A stretch of 18,177 nucleotides of DNA from DASWTL01 sp966250385 (GCA_966250385.1 CBINHC010000031.1:1-18177); one strand, 5' to 3'; positions 1-9,124 are shown, counted from the stretch's first letter. Numbers and translations are program-made. The notes: a model not told the origin generated them from the letters alone.

Positions 1-1900
1 CCCGCCACTGACGTTAACTTACACAGGGTTTGTGAACGGAGACGGAGCCGCGAATCTCGCCTCCGAACCAGCCGCGGCAACCACAGCCGACATAACGAGT
101 CCGGTGGGGACCTACGCCATAACGGTCGCGGGGGGAGCGTCTCCCAATTATGAATTCAGCTATGAAGCAGGCAGCCTGACGGTCGGAAAGGCGGCCCTGA
201 CCGTAACTGCTGTTGATCAGACCAGAACCTACGGTTCCGCTAACCCGTCACTTAGCATAATCTATTCCGGCTTTGTGAACGGAGAGGATGCAAGCGATCT
301 GCAGACCGCGCCGGCCGCTTCCACCACAGCCACCCTTTTCAGTGCTGCCGGCCGCTATCCGATTACTGTCGCGGACGGGGTGTCCGGCAATTACGACTTT
401 ATCTATTATCCGGGCACGCTGACAGTAGGGAAAGCCGCCCTCATCGTGAAAGCCGAAAATCAGTCCAGAATCTATGGGTCCGAGAACCCGCCACTGACGT
501 TAACTTACACAGGGTTTGTGAACGGAGACGGAGCCGCGAATTTCGCCTCCGAACCAGCCGCGGCAACCACAGCCGACATGACGAGTCCGGTGGGAATTTA
601 TGCCATAACGGTCGCGGGAGGATCTTCGGCGAACTATGACCTGAGATACGAACCGGGGATGCTCACAATTGGAAAGGCGCTCCTGGCGGTGGCTGCTGAC
701 TCCAAGTCCAGAACTTACGGGTCTGCAAACCCGACCCTTACTGTTTCATACTCGGGCTTTGTGAATGGCGAGGATGCAGATGACCTGCAAGCCGTACCGT
801 CGGTGGCAACGACCGCCACCGCTTCCAGTCCTGCAGGCAGCTATCCGGTTACGGTAGCGAACGGTGTATCGGGCAATTACGACTTTGTATACTATCCCGG
901 GACACTGACCGTAGACAAAGCCGCTCTGACCGTGAGGGCGGATGACCAGTCGAGACCCTATGGCTCCGAGAACCCGCCACTGACGTTAACGTACACAGGG
1001 TTTGTGAACGGAGACGGAGCCGCGAATCTCGTCGCCCTGCCAGCCGCGGCAACCACAGCGGACATGACGAGTCCGGTGGGGATCTATGCAATAACCGTTG
1101 CCGGCGGAGCGTCCCCGAATTATGAGTTCAATTATGAAGCAGGCAGTCTGACGATCGGAAAAGCGATCCTCACGGTTACTGCAGAGAATAGGTCCCGCAC
1201 CTACGGAGCGGCTAATCCTCGTTTGACACTTACGTACGATGGTTTCGTCAATGGCGAGAATGCCGGCGTATTGTCCGCGATGCCTGTTGCTGCGACATCC
1301 GCCGCACCCGCCAGTCCGGCCGGCATCTATCCGATCACGGTATCAGGCGGCACATCCGGGAACTACGACTTTGTTTATATCGCCGGAGAACTGGCCGTCG
1401 GAAAGGCGGCCCTTACGATAACGGCGAGAGACTCCTCAAAGATCTATGACGGTATTCCGTTCACCGGAGGAAACGGTCTGGTGTATTCGGGGCTCGTGAA
1501 CGGCGAAACATCCGCTGATCTGAACGGAAGTGTCACGTTCATGGGCTCCTCACAGTCGGCAAAGGACGCCGGTACCTACCAGATCATACCTGGCGGGCTA
1601 TCCTCACCGAATTACCAGATTATGTACGAACCGGCCCTGCTGGTGATCCGGAAAGCGACGTTGATAATAACTGCCGGGAATGACTCGAAAGTTTACGACG
1701 GTGCCGGCTATTCCGGAGGTGATGGCGTTGCATATTCCGGTTTTGTACCGGGAGACTCACCGTCGGTCCTCGGCGGGAAATTAATGTACGGTGGCACATC
1801 CCAGGGCGCAGTCCGGGTTGGTCGTTATTCCATCGATCCATCCGGGCTGACTTCCGCAAATTATGACCTGAGCTTCGTGCCAGGCCAGCTGGAGATCACT
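1..1900 (+). repeat. Tandem MBG repeats, 81-codon unit with 486-bp DNA super-repeat
   Basis: Unit boundaries, taken at the GKA(A/L/I)L-type joint, fall at 191, 434, 677, 920, 1163 and 1406, exactly 243 bp apart each time; the next unit (1406-1654) is 249 bp. Two unit types alternate: one with FVNGDGAAN and SPNYEF, the other with FVNGED or FVNGEN and GNYDFVY. This gives a DNA-level period of 486 bp. The 55 bases beginning at 1 and at 487 are identical, and those beginning at 973 differ from them at one position. Units after 1406 are more diverged (YDG-like, with SKxYDG). Near-identity at silent positions points to recent duplication or gene conversion, so unit number may vary between strains. 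Confidence 0.9.
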
Positions 1901-4882
1901 CCGAAACCGGTGGCCCCGGCGTTGAAGGGAATCGTCAGCAAATATTTCGACGGGACCCCGGAGGCCACGATTTTGCCATCCGATCTCCTCCTTGAGGGCA
2001 TTGTGAGCGGCGACCGGGTTCAGCTGAACCATCCCGGACCGGTAAGATATGAAGACGCGCTGCCCGGTGGTGCCAAGAATGTAACGGTCAGTGGTCTGGA
2101 GCTCACAGGGCCGGACGCGGCTAACTATTCGCTTGCATCGGCCACATTTTCCGGTCCGGTCGGAGAGATCTACCCGGTAACGGATCTGTCGGTTCGGATG
2201 ACCGCCGACCACCGGAGGCCGAATGTCGGCTCGAATGTCACCTTTACCCTGACGGCGACCAATAACGGACCGAATGATGCGACCGGTGTATCGGTGGGGG
2301 ATCAGTTGAAAATGACCGGCTTTGAATTCGTGAGCTCCGACGGCGGTGATTATGATCATTCCAGCGGGCTTTGGAAGGTAGGTCGCCTTTCTTCCGGAGA
2401 ATCAAGGAGTATGCGGATCGTCGCAAAAGTCAGATCTTCGGGACCATACCTCAATACCGCCATTATTTTCGGCGCTGAGGAAGATCCGGACGCATCAAAC
2501 AATAGCGCATCGCTCCTGCTTGACCCAGGTACGGTGGCGGATCTTTCCCTCGCCATGGCGATTGCAAAGAGTGCGGACCGGCAGGCGGGGCGGGTGGTAT
2601 TCACCATCACCGCCCGGAACCATGGGCCCGGACCCGCTACTGCGGTGCAAGTGACCGACCGGCTGAATGAAGGCTACGCTTATGTGTCCGATGACAGCAG
2701 CGGCCAGTATCATCCCGTTTCAGGTACCTGGACTATCGGCGAGCTCGCCGCTGACTCTTCAGCCGTCATTCACATCACCGCCAGGGTGACCGATCTCCAA
2801 TTCTACGAAAATACAGCTGTAATCTCAGGGGCGGAGGCAGATCCGGATCCGTCGAACAATCGCGTCACCATCATGCCGGCAGTTCCGCTGGCTGTAAATG
2901 ACAGCGCTAAAGTAAATGAAAACGGTTCAGTCACCATTCCGGTTCTGGACAATGATGACCGGAAGGGCGGCTCTTTCCATCTTTCCTCTCTTGCAATCGT
3001 ATCGCCTGCCGATCATGGCACTGTAAACGTGAGCGCGGACGGTACAGTCGTTTACAGGCCATATAACAATTATAACGGTCCCGACTCTTTCACCTACACG
3101 GTTAAGGACACGCTGGGCACCGTGTCCAATACCGGCAGGGTGGACGTGACGGTTTTCCCGCGGCCCATAATCGGAATCTCCAAATCAGTATCGGAACCGG
3201 TACGGCTTGCCGACGGTACCTATGATCTGACCTATACGATGGTGGTCGCCAATCTGAACAAAGTGCACCTCAGTGAAGTGTCTGCAGGCGATAATCTGGC
3301 CCTGACCTTCAGCAAGGCGGCCTCATTCCGGGTCCGGGAGGTCCGGGTTGCCGGTGCAGGACTTATCGTCAATTCCGGTTATGATGGTAAAACGGATACC
3401 AATCTCCTCGCAAGGGGGTCCGGACTAGGGATCGGCGGCTCCGGGATCATCACGGTGGAGGTCAATGTAAAAGCGGGTGAATTTTTCGGGCCGTTCAGTA
3501 ACCTGGCGGTGGCATCTGGTTCCGCAATTGATAAAGTTACCGGGCTGCCCCGGATTGCAACGGACATTTCAAATGACGAAAGTCTGAGCGCCATTGATAC
3601 AGCTACTTCATATCCGACCACGGTCACTTTCATACCGCATCCGGCTATCGGTCTGGCCCAATCGGCCTCCGAACCCGCTTTGCAGAAGAACGGAGTCTAC
3701 CATGTTACCTATCAGTTCAGCGTGACCAATCTCGGTAATATCCGGCTGAACGGCCTGCAGCTCGTCGATAACCTGATGGCTCATATTCCGGCACCCGCAA
3801 GCTATACGATCGTTGCTGCGCCGCAGGCGGGTGGCGGCCTCGTGCCGAACGCAGGATTTAACGGGAATACGGACCGCAACCTGCTGTCCTCCGGCAGCTC
3901 AATAGCTCCCGGCGAGACCAGCAGTATCTCGGTGACCCTGGGTATTCGTCCGAACGGGAACTTCGGGCCGTTCTTCAATACCTCCACCGTTTCGGGGATC
4001 GCGGCCATCGGCGGTACGACCGTGTCCGATATTTCCGGCAACGGCATGGTCGCGGATGCTAACGGAAACGGAGTTGCTGACGAACGCGGCGAAAATGATC
4101 CGACCGTCGTAACGCTGACCCCGCATGCGGTTATCGGGTTGGCGAAAGCGGTCTCGATACCGAAGCTGGAGCTGAACGGCAGCTATAGCCTGACCTATAC
4201 ATTCACCCTAAAGAATTACGGGAACACCGAATTAAAGGGAATCTCCCTGACCGATAAGCTCAGGGAAGTATTCAGGAGTCCGGCAAGGTATACCGTGAAG
4301 GGTATTGAAGCTACGGGAAGCCTGAAAGCGGATCCCGCTTTTGACGGGGATCTGAAAACCAACCTGCTGGATGGATCGGGTTCTCTTCCGGCCGGCGCGC
4401 AGGAAGTCGTGACGCTGGTCGTCAACGTGCTTTCATCGGGAGGATATGGCAGCTTCGCGAACTCCGCGGAAGCGCGGGGTATCAGCACGATCGCTGAAAT
4501 AATCGCTACAGATATTTCCACTGACGGGCTGGATCCGGATCCTGACCGCGATGGGGACCCTACCGGGGATTCTGAAAGAATTCCGACGATCGTCAACCTT
4601 GCCCCTGTAGTGGTAAAAGTGCCTGAAGGGTTCTCGCCGAACGGCGACGGGGTCAACGATCGGCTGATCATTGAAAACGTACGGGACGCCCGGATTCATC
4701 TGGAGCTGTTCAACCGGTGGGGGAACCTGGTATACCGGAACCCGGACTACAAAAATGACTGGGAAGGAAAAGTTAACCAGGGAATCAAAGTGGGAGAAGA
4801 TGTGCCTGACGGAACCTACTACTATGTCATCATTCTGAACGGTAACGAAAAGTATGTCAATTACATAACGATTAAGCGGTAG
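2..4882 (+). CDS. Giant repeat adhesin with type B T9SS sorting domain (5' end outside window)
   Basis: The frame is open from the first bases and enters in the middle of a repeat, so the start codon and signal peptide lie upstream; about 1,626 codons are visible. Domains in order: MBG-type repeats of 81 codons (to about 1900), a YDG-like module (about 1905-2180), two DUF11-like domains (about 2183-2520 and 2538-2880, each with an NNGPN/NHGPG-type core and a DPDxSNN end), a cadherin-like module (about 2885-3155, with VNDSAKVNENG), three DUF7507-like repeats starting near 3164, 3641 and 4127, and a C-terminal domain from about 4607 with FSPNGDGVND, LFNRWGNLVY and DGTYYYVI. That last domain is the gliding motility-associated (CHU_C, type B) T9SS signal. 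The protein should be secreted through the outer membrane and displayed or released as an adhesin. It is followed after 3 bp by a PorP/SprF gene, the usual partner of type B substrates. The ligand is unknown; MBG here is a fold name, not proof of mucin binding. Confidence 0.93.
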   Translation, partial: PPLTLTYTGFVNGDGAANLASEPAAATTADITSPVGTYAITVAGGASPNYEFSYEAGSLTVGKAALTVTAVDQTRTYGSANPSLSIIYSGFVNGEDASDLQTAPAASTTATLFSAAGRYPITVADGVSGNYDFIYYPGTLTVGKAALIVKAENQSRIYGSENPPLTLTYTGFVNGDGAANFASEPAAATTADMTSPVGIYAITVAGGSSANYDLRYEPGMLTIGKALLAVAADSKSRTYGSANPTLTVSYSGFVNGEDADDLQAVPSVATTATASSPAGSYPVTVANGVSGNYDFVYYPGTLTVDKAALTVRADDQSRPYGSENPPLTLTYTGFVNGDGAANLVALPAAATTADMTSPVGIYAITVAGGASPNYEFNYEAGSLTIGKAILTVTAENRSRTYGAANPRLTLTYDGFVNGENAGVLSAMPVAATSAAPASPAGIYPITVSGGTSGNYDFVYIAGELAVGKAALTITARDSSKIYDGIPFTGGNGLVYSGLVNGETSADLNGSVTFMGSSQSAKDAGTYQIIPGGLSSPNYQIMYEPALLVIRKATLIITAGNDSKVYDGAGYSGGDGVAYSGFVPGDSPSVLGGKLMYGGTSQGAVRVGRYSIDPSGLTSANYDLSFVPGQLEITPKPVAPALKGIVSKYFDGTPEATILPSDLLLEGIVSGDRVQLNHPGPVRYEDALPGGAKNVTVSGLELTGPDAANYSLASATFSGPVGEIYPVTDLSVRMTADHRRPNVGSNVTFTLTATNNGPNDATGVSVGDQLKMTGFEFVSSDGGDYDHSSGLWKVGRLSSGESRSMRIVAKVRSSGPYLNTAIIFGAEEDPDASNNSASLLLDPGTVADLSLAMAIAKSADRQAGRVVFTITARNHGPGPATAVQVTDRLNEGYAYVSDDSSGQYHPVSGTWTIGELAADSSAVIHITARVTDLQFYENTAVISGAEADPDPSNNRVTIMPAVPLAVNDSAKVNENGSVTIPVLDNDDRKGGSFHLSSLAIVSPADHGTVNVSADGTVVYRPYNNYNGPDSFTYTVKDTLGTVSNTGRVDVTVFPRPIIGISKSVSEPVRLADGTYDLTYTMVVANLNKVHLSEVSAGDNLALTFSKAASFRVREVRVAGAGLIVNSGYDGKTDTNLLARGSGLGIGGSGIITVEVNVKAGEFFGPFSNLAVASGSAIDKVTGLPRIATDISNDESLSAIDTATSYPTTVTFIPHPAIGLAQSASEPALQKNGVYHVTYQFSVTNLGNIRLNGLQLVDNLMAHIPAPASYTIVAAPQAGGGLVPNAGFNGNTDRNLLSSGSSIAPGETSSISVTLGIRPNGNFGPFFNTSTVSGIAAIGGTTVSDISGNGMVADANGNGVADERGENDPTVVTLTPHAVIGLAKAVSIPKLELNGSYSLTYTFTLKNYGNTELKGISLTDKLREVFRSPARYTVKGIEATGSLKADPAFDGDLKTNLLDGSGSLPAGAQEVVTLVVNVLSSGGYGSFANSAEARGISTIAEIIATDISTDGLDPDPDRDGDPTGDSERIPTIVNLAPVVVKVPEGFSPNGDGVNDRLIIENVRDARIHLELFNRWGNLVYRNPDYKNDWEGKVNQGIKVGEDVPDGTYYYVIILNGNEKYVNYITIKR

Positions 4883-4885
4883 AAT

Positions 4886-5818
4886 ATGAGCTTTAGACTT
4901 TGCTTGCTTTTGGGTATCTTAATGCTGATGAGTGCTGGTGCAAAAGCACAGCAGGACCCGATGTATTCACAGTACATGTTCAATACCCTTGCCATAAACC
5001 CTGCCTATGCTGGCAGCCGGAATGTGCTGAGTGTAACGGGGCTCGTCCGCAGCCAGTGGATCGGGATTGACGGCGCTCCGCGGACGCAGACGATCTCCTT
5101 TGACACCCCGTTGCAGGGAAAGAATGTCGGCATCGGTTTCCAGGCATTCAATGACCAGGTCGGAATCACCAGGACCACAGGCGCGTTTGCCAGTTATTCT
5201 TACCGGATCCCGGCGCGGGACGGAACCTTGTCGCTCGGTTTACAGGCTGGGTTAAGCAATTTTCGTGCGCAATATTCGCTGGTCAGCCTGACCTCAGGAG
5301 GGGGCGGAGATCCGGCTTTCGGCCAGGATGTGAATGCCGTGCTTCCGAATTTTGGCACCGGCATTTATTACAGCTCGGAACGGTTCTATATAGGAGCATC
5401 GGTTCCGCATCTGCTGAACAACCAGCTGAATAATGGTGAAGTCTCCGTGACCAACGGACTGGTCTCCCGGCAGTATATCCACGGATTTATTACAGCGGGG
5501 TATGTGATCGGGCTGGGTATGGATTACAAAGTGAAGCCTTCCTTTATGGTGCGTGCGGTAAAGGGCGCGCCCCTGCAGGCTGACCTGAGTGCCAATTTCT
5601 GGATCCGAGATGCCGTTGCGATCGGAGCTCAGTACCGGACGAGGTCCGATATTTCCGCGATGCTCGAAGCGCAGGTCTCGCCGCAGATCCGTATCGGCTA
5701 CGCATTCGACAGAAGTATAACCAAACTGATTAATTATAATTCGGGCAGTCATGAGATCATGGTGAGGTATGAATTTGGGTTTGAGAAAGACAGGATCCTT
5801 GCGCCGCGCTACTTTTAA
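4886..5818 (+). CDS. PorP/SprF family type IX secretion outer-membrane protein
   Basis: The protein has 310 aa and a signal peptide (about residues 1-21, ending AGAKAQ). After it comes the family signature QDPMYSQYMFNTLAINPAYAG, seen here as QDPMYSQYMFN followed by NPAYAGSR, then VRSQWIG and DTPLQGKNVGIG. The rest has alternating short beta strands and ends RYEFGFEKDRILAPRYF, consistent with an outer-membrane beta-barrel of normal family length. SprF-type proteins are needed for secretion or attachment of type B CTD substrates such as SprB in Flavobacterium johnsoniae. The gene starts 3 bp after the adhesin stop and ends 3 bp before the next start, so all three are very probably one transcript, and this copy is probably dedicated to the adhesin. 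Pairing with that substrate is inferred from position only. Confidence 0.92.
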   Translation: MSFRLCLLLGILMLMSAGAKAQQDPMYSQYMFNTLAINPAYAGSRNVLSVTGLVRSQWIGIDGAPRTQTISFDTPLQGKNVGIGFQAFNDQVGITRTTGAFASYSYRIPARDGTLSLGLQAGLSNFRAQYSLVSLTSGGGGDPAFGQDVNAVLPNFGTGIYYSSERFYIGASVPHLLNNQLNNGEVSVTNGLVSRQYIHGFITAGYVIGLGMDYKVKPSFMVRAVKGAPLQADLSANFWIRDAVAIGAQYRTRSDISAMLEAQVSPQIRIGYAFDRSITKLINYNSGSHEIMVRYEFGFEKDRILAPRYF

Positions 5819-5821
5819 TTC

Positions 5822-8368
5822 ATGAGAAAGTTCCTGTCCCTGTTATTACTCCTGAGCCTGATCCTGGCGGGTATCAAGACCGCCTTAGGCCAGTCTGCTC
5901 AAAAAGCCTGGAATGACAAGCGTTTTAAAGACGCTATCGCGCTTTTCACGAAATCCTATTCATCGGATAGTGCAAACCTCGATGCGTTATATCATATCGC
6001 CGAAGGCTACCGGCTGGTGAAAGACTACGGAAATGCGGAGAAATGGTATGGCAAGCTGCTCACCCTGCATTCCGATCCCGAACCCCAGCAGATGCTTCAT
6101 TACGCTGAGGTCCTGGCCAACAACAGCAAGTACGAAACAGCTGAGTTATGGTACCGCAGATTCCTGGTAGCCAATTCCAGCGATTCCCGCGGCGAAGCTT
6201 TCGCCCGGAGTTACCGGGACCTCGCGAGCTTCTTTGCTGACAGTTCGCAATGGAAAGTGGAATTTCTGTCAATTAACACAGACCGCGCGGACTTCAGTCC
6301 CGCCTACTACCGGGACGGACTGGTATTTACGTCCAACCGCAATCCCGGGTTTGCGGTAAAAAGGGTGTTTAAATGGGACAATTCCCCGTTCACTGATCTT
6401 TATTATGTTGATACCGCCAGCATCCGGAAAGTGGATCTGACCGGCTTTTTTCGGGACAGCACGCAAGCCCGCAGGTTCTCATCTTCCGGGGAACTCTCTC
6501 CCGTCAGCAGCAATGACAGCAGGATTCTTGGAGCATATGACGCTCCCGCCCAAAAGCTGCTTGAAGAGTATAGCCTGGCGCTCACCGAGGCGGTCCCCTT
6601 CAACAAGTATCTGAACTCGAAGTATCATGACGGACCTGCGATCTTTAATGGCAGGGAAGATGAAGTGATCCTGAACCGCAATAACTATGTGCGGGGAAAA
6701 GAAAGGAAAAGCTCAGACGGAGTGACCAAGCTGAAGTTATTCGAGGCCAGTCTTATTGATGAGAAATGGCACAGCTTGTCGGAGCTGCCGTTCAACAGTA
6801 ATGAATTTTCGACGGGTCATCCCGCCTTGTCGGCGGATGGAACGGTCCTGTTTTTCGTTTCCGATATGCCGGGCGGATTCGGGCGTTCAGACCTGTACTA
6901 CAGTTTGAAAGATAGTGACGGGAAGTGGGGAAAGCCTGTGAACCTAGGAGCCCGGGTAAATACCGAAGGCGATGAGATGTTTCCTTATGTGGACAGTAAC
7001 GGCAACCTGTACTTCTCTTCAAACGGGCTCGCCGGTCTTGGCGGCCTGGACATCTTCTTTGTCAGCCTGCAGGATTATTTACCGTCAGGAGAGCCGATCA
7101 ACCTGGGATATCCGCTAAACACCAGCAAGGATGATTTCGGAATCATCATGCGGGATGATAACAAACAGGGGTTCTTCAGCTCCAACCGGCGTGGAAACGA
7201 CGATATCTACAGTTTTTCCTTTGAGAAGATCAGTTTTAACCTGCATGGCCTGATCACTGACGAGGCGAACAATCCATTGTCAGAAGTCCGGATCCGCCTG
7301 AAGTCCGTCAGCCATACCGATAGCCTGGTGACCGATTCTGCCGGCGGCTATTATTTTGACCTGAAGAGGAACACGGACTATGAACTGGAGTTCCTCCGGG
7401 AGGGTTTCGTGCCCGCGAGGGCCTATATATCGACCAAAGGCAGGAACAACAGCGAAACGTTCAACATCCCGATGCGGCTTGAGGTCATGAATGACGCGCA
7501 AAAGCAGGTGTTCCTTAACTGCGATTCACTCCGGAAGGAGCTTTACGTCGAAAATATATACTTCGAACTCGATAGGGATGCGGTCCGCAGCGAGGACAGG
7601 CCGACCCTGCAGAAGCTGGTTGGAATTCTTGAGAAAAATCCGGACGTGGAGGTGATCATCGGGGCGCATACGGACAGCCGGGCCAGCAACGCCTACAATG
7701 TCCGGCTGTCAAAGAACCGGGCCAGCTCCGCCAAAAACTTTCTGGTGAAGTCAGGGATTGCCTCATCCCGGATCCGGGCCGAGTATTTCGGTGAGACCCA
7801 CCTTGTGAATGCCTGCGTAGACGGCGTTACCTGTCCGGAACACATACAGCAGCAAAACCGGCGGGCCGAATTTCAGCTGGTAAAAAAGGGAGTGAACATA
7901 ACGCTTGACTGCGGATTCTATAAGCTGCCGTCCGAACCGGTACTGGCTGGTGCCTCAGCGACCCTCAGCGAACTTTGTGCGATGATCCGGGGTGAATTGG
8001 GAAGCGGAGTAATCTATTACGATTTCGACCGGTCTGAAATAAACAGTGAGGCCGCCATTGTGCTGAATAAGGTAGTGGACCTGTTGAACGCGAATCCAAA
8101 GCTTAAGCTCATGCTGATGTCCCACACGGACAGCAGGGCTAAGAAGAGCTATAACTGGGAGTTGTCGAAACAGCGTGCGTTGTCAGCCAAAGCGTACCTG
8201 GTGGATAAGGGAATTCAGCCTTCCCGGGTCTATTACCAGTATTTCTCAGAGAACCAGCTGACGAACTCCTGTGATGACCATACCGATTGTACCGATGAAA
8301 TGCATCTGCAGAACAGAAGGACAGAGATCTACTTCATTAAAGGCTACGACCTGATCAAATGTGATTAA
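5822..8368 (+). CDS. PorE-like protein: TPR, PD40 propeller, regulatory-like domain and two tandem OmpA domains
   Basis: The protein has 848 aa with a signal peptide (about 1-24). TPR-like helices span about 25-140. PD40/WD40-like propeller blades span about 150-470, with FTSNR, FFVSDMPGGFGRSDLY, YFSSNGLAGLGGLDI and FFSSNRRGNDDIYSF-type segments. A carboxypeptidase regulatory-like beta-sandwich covers about 472-550. Two OmpA-type peptidoglycan-binding domains follow, about 577-690 and 727-842. Each keeps the HTDSR motif and the paired Asp/Arg 15 residues apart (D618/R633 and D770/R785) that in OmpA bind diaminopimelate. PorE-type T9SS proteins have this order but normally one OmpA domain; here the second is an extra copy. 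Each has a Cys pair in its late loop. The likely role is to tether the outer-membrane secretion or adhesin complex to peptidoglycan. The ATG lies 3 bp after the preceding stop. It could equally be a general OmpA-family envelope protein. Confidence 0.87.
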   Translation: MRKFLSLLLLLSLILAGIKTALGQSAQKAWNDKRFKDAIALFTKSYSSDSANLDALYHIAEGYRLVKDYGNAEKWYGKLLTLHSDPEPQQMLHYAEVLANNSKYETAELWYRRFLVANSSDSRGEAFARSYRDLASFFADSSQWKVEFLSINTDRADFSPAYYRDGLVFTSNRNPGFAVKRVFKWDNSPFTDLYYVDTASIRKVDLTGFFRDSTQARRFSSSGELSPVSSNDSRILGAYDAPAQKLLEEYSLALTEAVPFNKYLNSKYHDGPAIFNGREDEVILNRNNYVRGKERKSSDGVTKLKLFEASLIDEKWHSLSELPFNSNEFSTGHPALSADGTVLFFVSDMPGGFGRSDLYYSLKDSDGKWGKPVNLGARVNTEGDEMFPYVDSNGNLYFSSNGLAGLGGLDIFFVSLQDYLPSGEPINLGYPLNTSKDDFGIIMRDDNKQGFFSSNRRGNDDIYSFSFEKISFNLHGLITDEANNPLSEVRIRLKSVSHTDSLVTDSAGGYYFDLKRNTDYELEFLREGFVPARAYISTKGRNNSETFNIPMRLEVMNDAQKQVFLNCDSLRKELYVENIYFELDRDAVRSEDRPTLQKLVGILEKNPDVEVIIGAHTDSRASNAYNVRLSKNRASSAKNFLVKSGIASSRIRAEYFGETHLVNACVDGVTCPEHIQQQNRRAEFQLVKKGVNITLDCGFYKLPSEPVLAGASATLSELCAMIRGELGSGVIYYDFDRSEINSEAAIVLNKVVDLLNANPKLKLMLMSHTDSRAKKSYNWELSKQRALSAKAYLVDKGIQPSRVYYQYFSENQLTNSCDDHTDCTDEMHLQNRRTEIYFIKGYDLIKCD

Positions 8369-8370
8369 CC

Positions 8371-8399
8371 AAAAAATCCCTGCCGGTCGGGCAGGGATT
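8371..8399 (-). terminator. Intrinsic terminator for the minus-strand beta-barrel gene
   Basis: A perfect 10-bp stem (AATCCCTGCC at 8375-8384 paired with 8390-8399) has a 5-nt loop. Read on the minus strand it is followed by six T (8371-8376, overlapping the stem base), so it terminates the minus-strand gene whose stop is at 8413. On the plus strand the hairpin lies just after the 8368 stop but has no T run, so it may act only weakly in that direction. Confidence 0.8.
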
Positions 8400-8412
8400 C
8401 TGTTGGCACGGT

Positions 8413-9006
8413 CTAGAAGATCTTGTAACCGAGGCTGATATGCCACAGGTTCTGTTTCTGATCGAACTGATCGTTTTTGCTGATGTTGCTCAGGCCGGCT
8501 TCATACCGGGCGTCAATGGACAAATTGCCGAAATCGATTCCCGCACCCGCCTGTGCGGCCCAGGTCTGGTTCTTATAGTCATTGAATTGTTGGGTCACGT
8601 TCTGAAACGTAGACTTATCGTCGATGATAAACGAGATCACCGGACCCGCCATGAACCGGACGTTGAAGTTTTGAGGGCCGATCTTGGTTCCCAGCAGCAG
8701 CGGCACGTCTAATGTGGTAAACTTAACCTTTCCATCCGTTGCCACCTCGTTTCCCTCCTGGCTAAACTTGAAGTCGCTGCCCTTGCTTCCGAGGTAAGCT
8801 TCGGGTTGAAGATAAAGGCCCATACCTCCGAGGCGGGCCCAGGCACCCACCTGGTAGCCTAACCGGTTTTCTTCCTGAAGGAAGTCGGAGTTCAACTTGG
8901 AAACGTTGATCCCGCCTTTAATGCCCAGAGTAAAGTTGGGCAACTGAGCAAATGCTGTGATCGAAGTGAATGCAATCAGACAGCTTAGTAAAATAGTTCT
9001 TTTCAT
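8413..9006 (-). CDS. Outer-membrane beta-barrel protein (porin/PorT-like family)
   Basis: The protein has 197 aa. A signal peptide (MKRTILLSCLIAFTSITAFAQ; cleavage near residue 20-21) is followed by LGIKGGINVSKLNSD, the GIKGGxNxSxL start typical of the Bacteroidota OMP_b-brl_2 (outer-membrane beta-barrel) family. Glycine-rich amphipathic strands follow, then GAGIDFGNLSIDARYEAGLSNIS, and the chain ends LGYKIF with the terminal Phe of outer-membrane barrels. Length fits an 8-strand barrel. The gene is alone on the minus strand, converging on the T9SS cluster, with its own terminator. The function is unknown; members are often annotated as PorT family, but that name does not establish a secretion role here. 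Confidence 0.85.
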   Translation of the reverse strand: MKRTILLSCLIAFTSITAFAQLPNFTLGIKGGINVSKLNSDFLQEENRLGYQVGAWARLGGMGLYLQPEAYLGSKGSDFKFSQEGNEVATDGKVKFTTLDVPLLLGTKIGPQNFNVRFMAGPVISFIIDDKSTFQNVTQQFNDYKNQTWAAQAGAGIDFGNLSIDARYEAGLSNISKNDQFDQKQNLWHISLGYKIF

Positions 9007-9102
9007 AATCGATTTTTTTAGGTGAAATGTGTTTTCAAATGAAGCTAAAAATATGCCACTTTCGGTAATAATCCCGGGTGTTTTAACAGACGATAAAATT
9101 CA

Positions 9103-9110
9103 TACTTTTG
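9103..9110 (+). promoter_or_regulatory. Candidate -7 box of the CsbD-like gene
   Basis: TACTTTTG fits the Bacteroidota primary sigma -7 consensus TAnnTTTG. A TTTT at 9081-9084 lies 18 bases upstream, where TTTG/TTG would be expected, so the -33 part is weak. The ATG at 9125 lies 14 bases after the box, which would give a very short leader. Confidence 0.5.
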
Positions 9111-9124
9111 TAACACAAAAAAAT

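Noticed and set aside
4216..4671. Minus-strand frames opposite the adhesin (also 1781-2359, 3379-3633)
   Set aside because: These are shadows of a long GC-rich coding frame. They lack starts in context, domains or signals.
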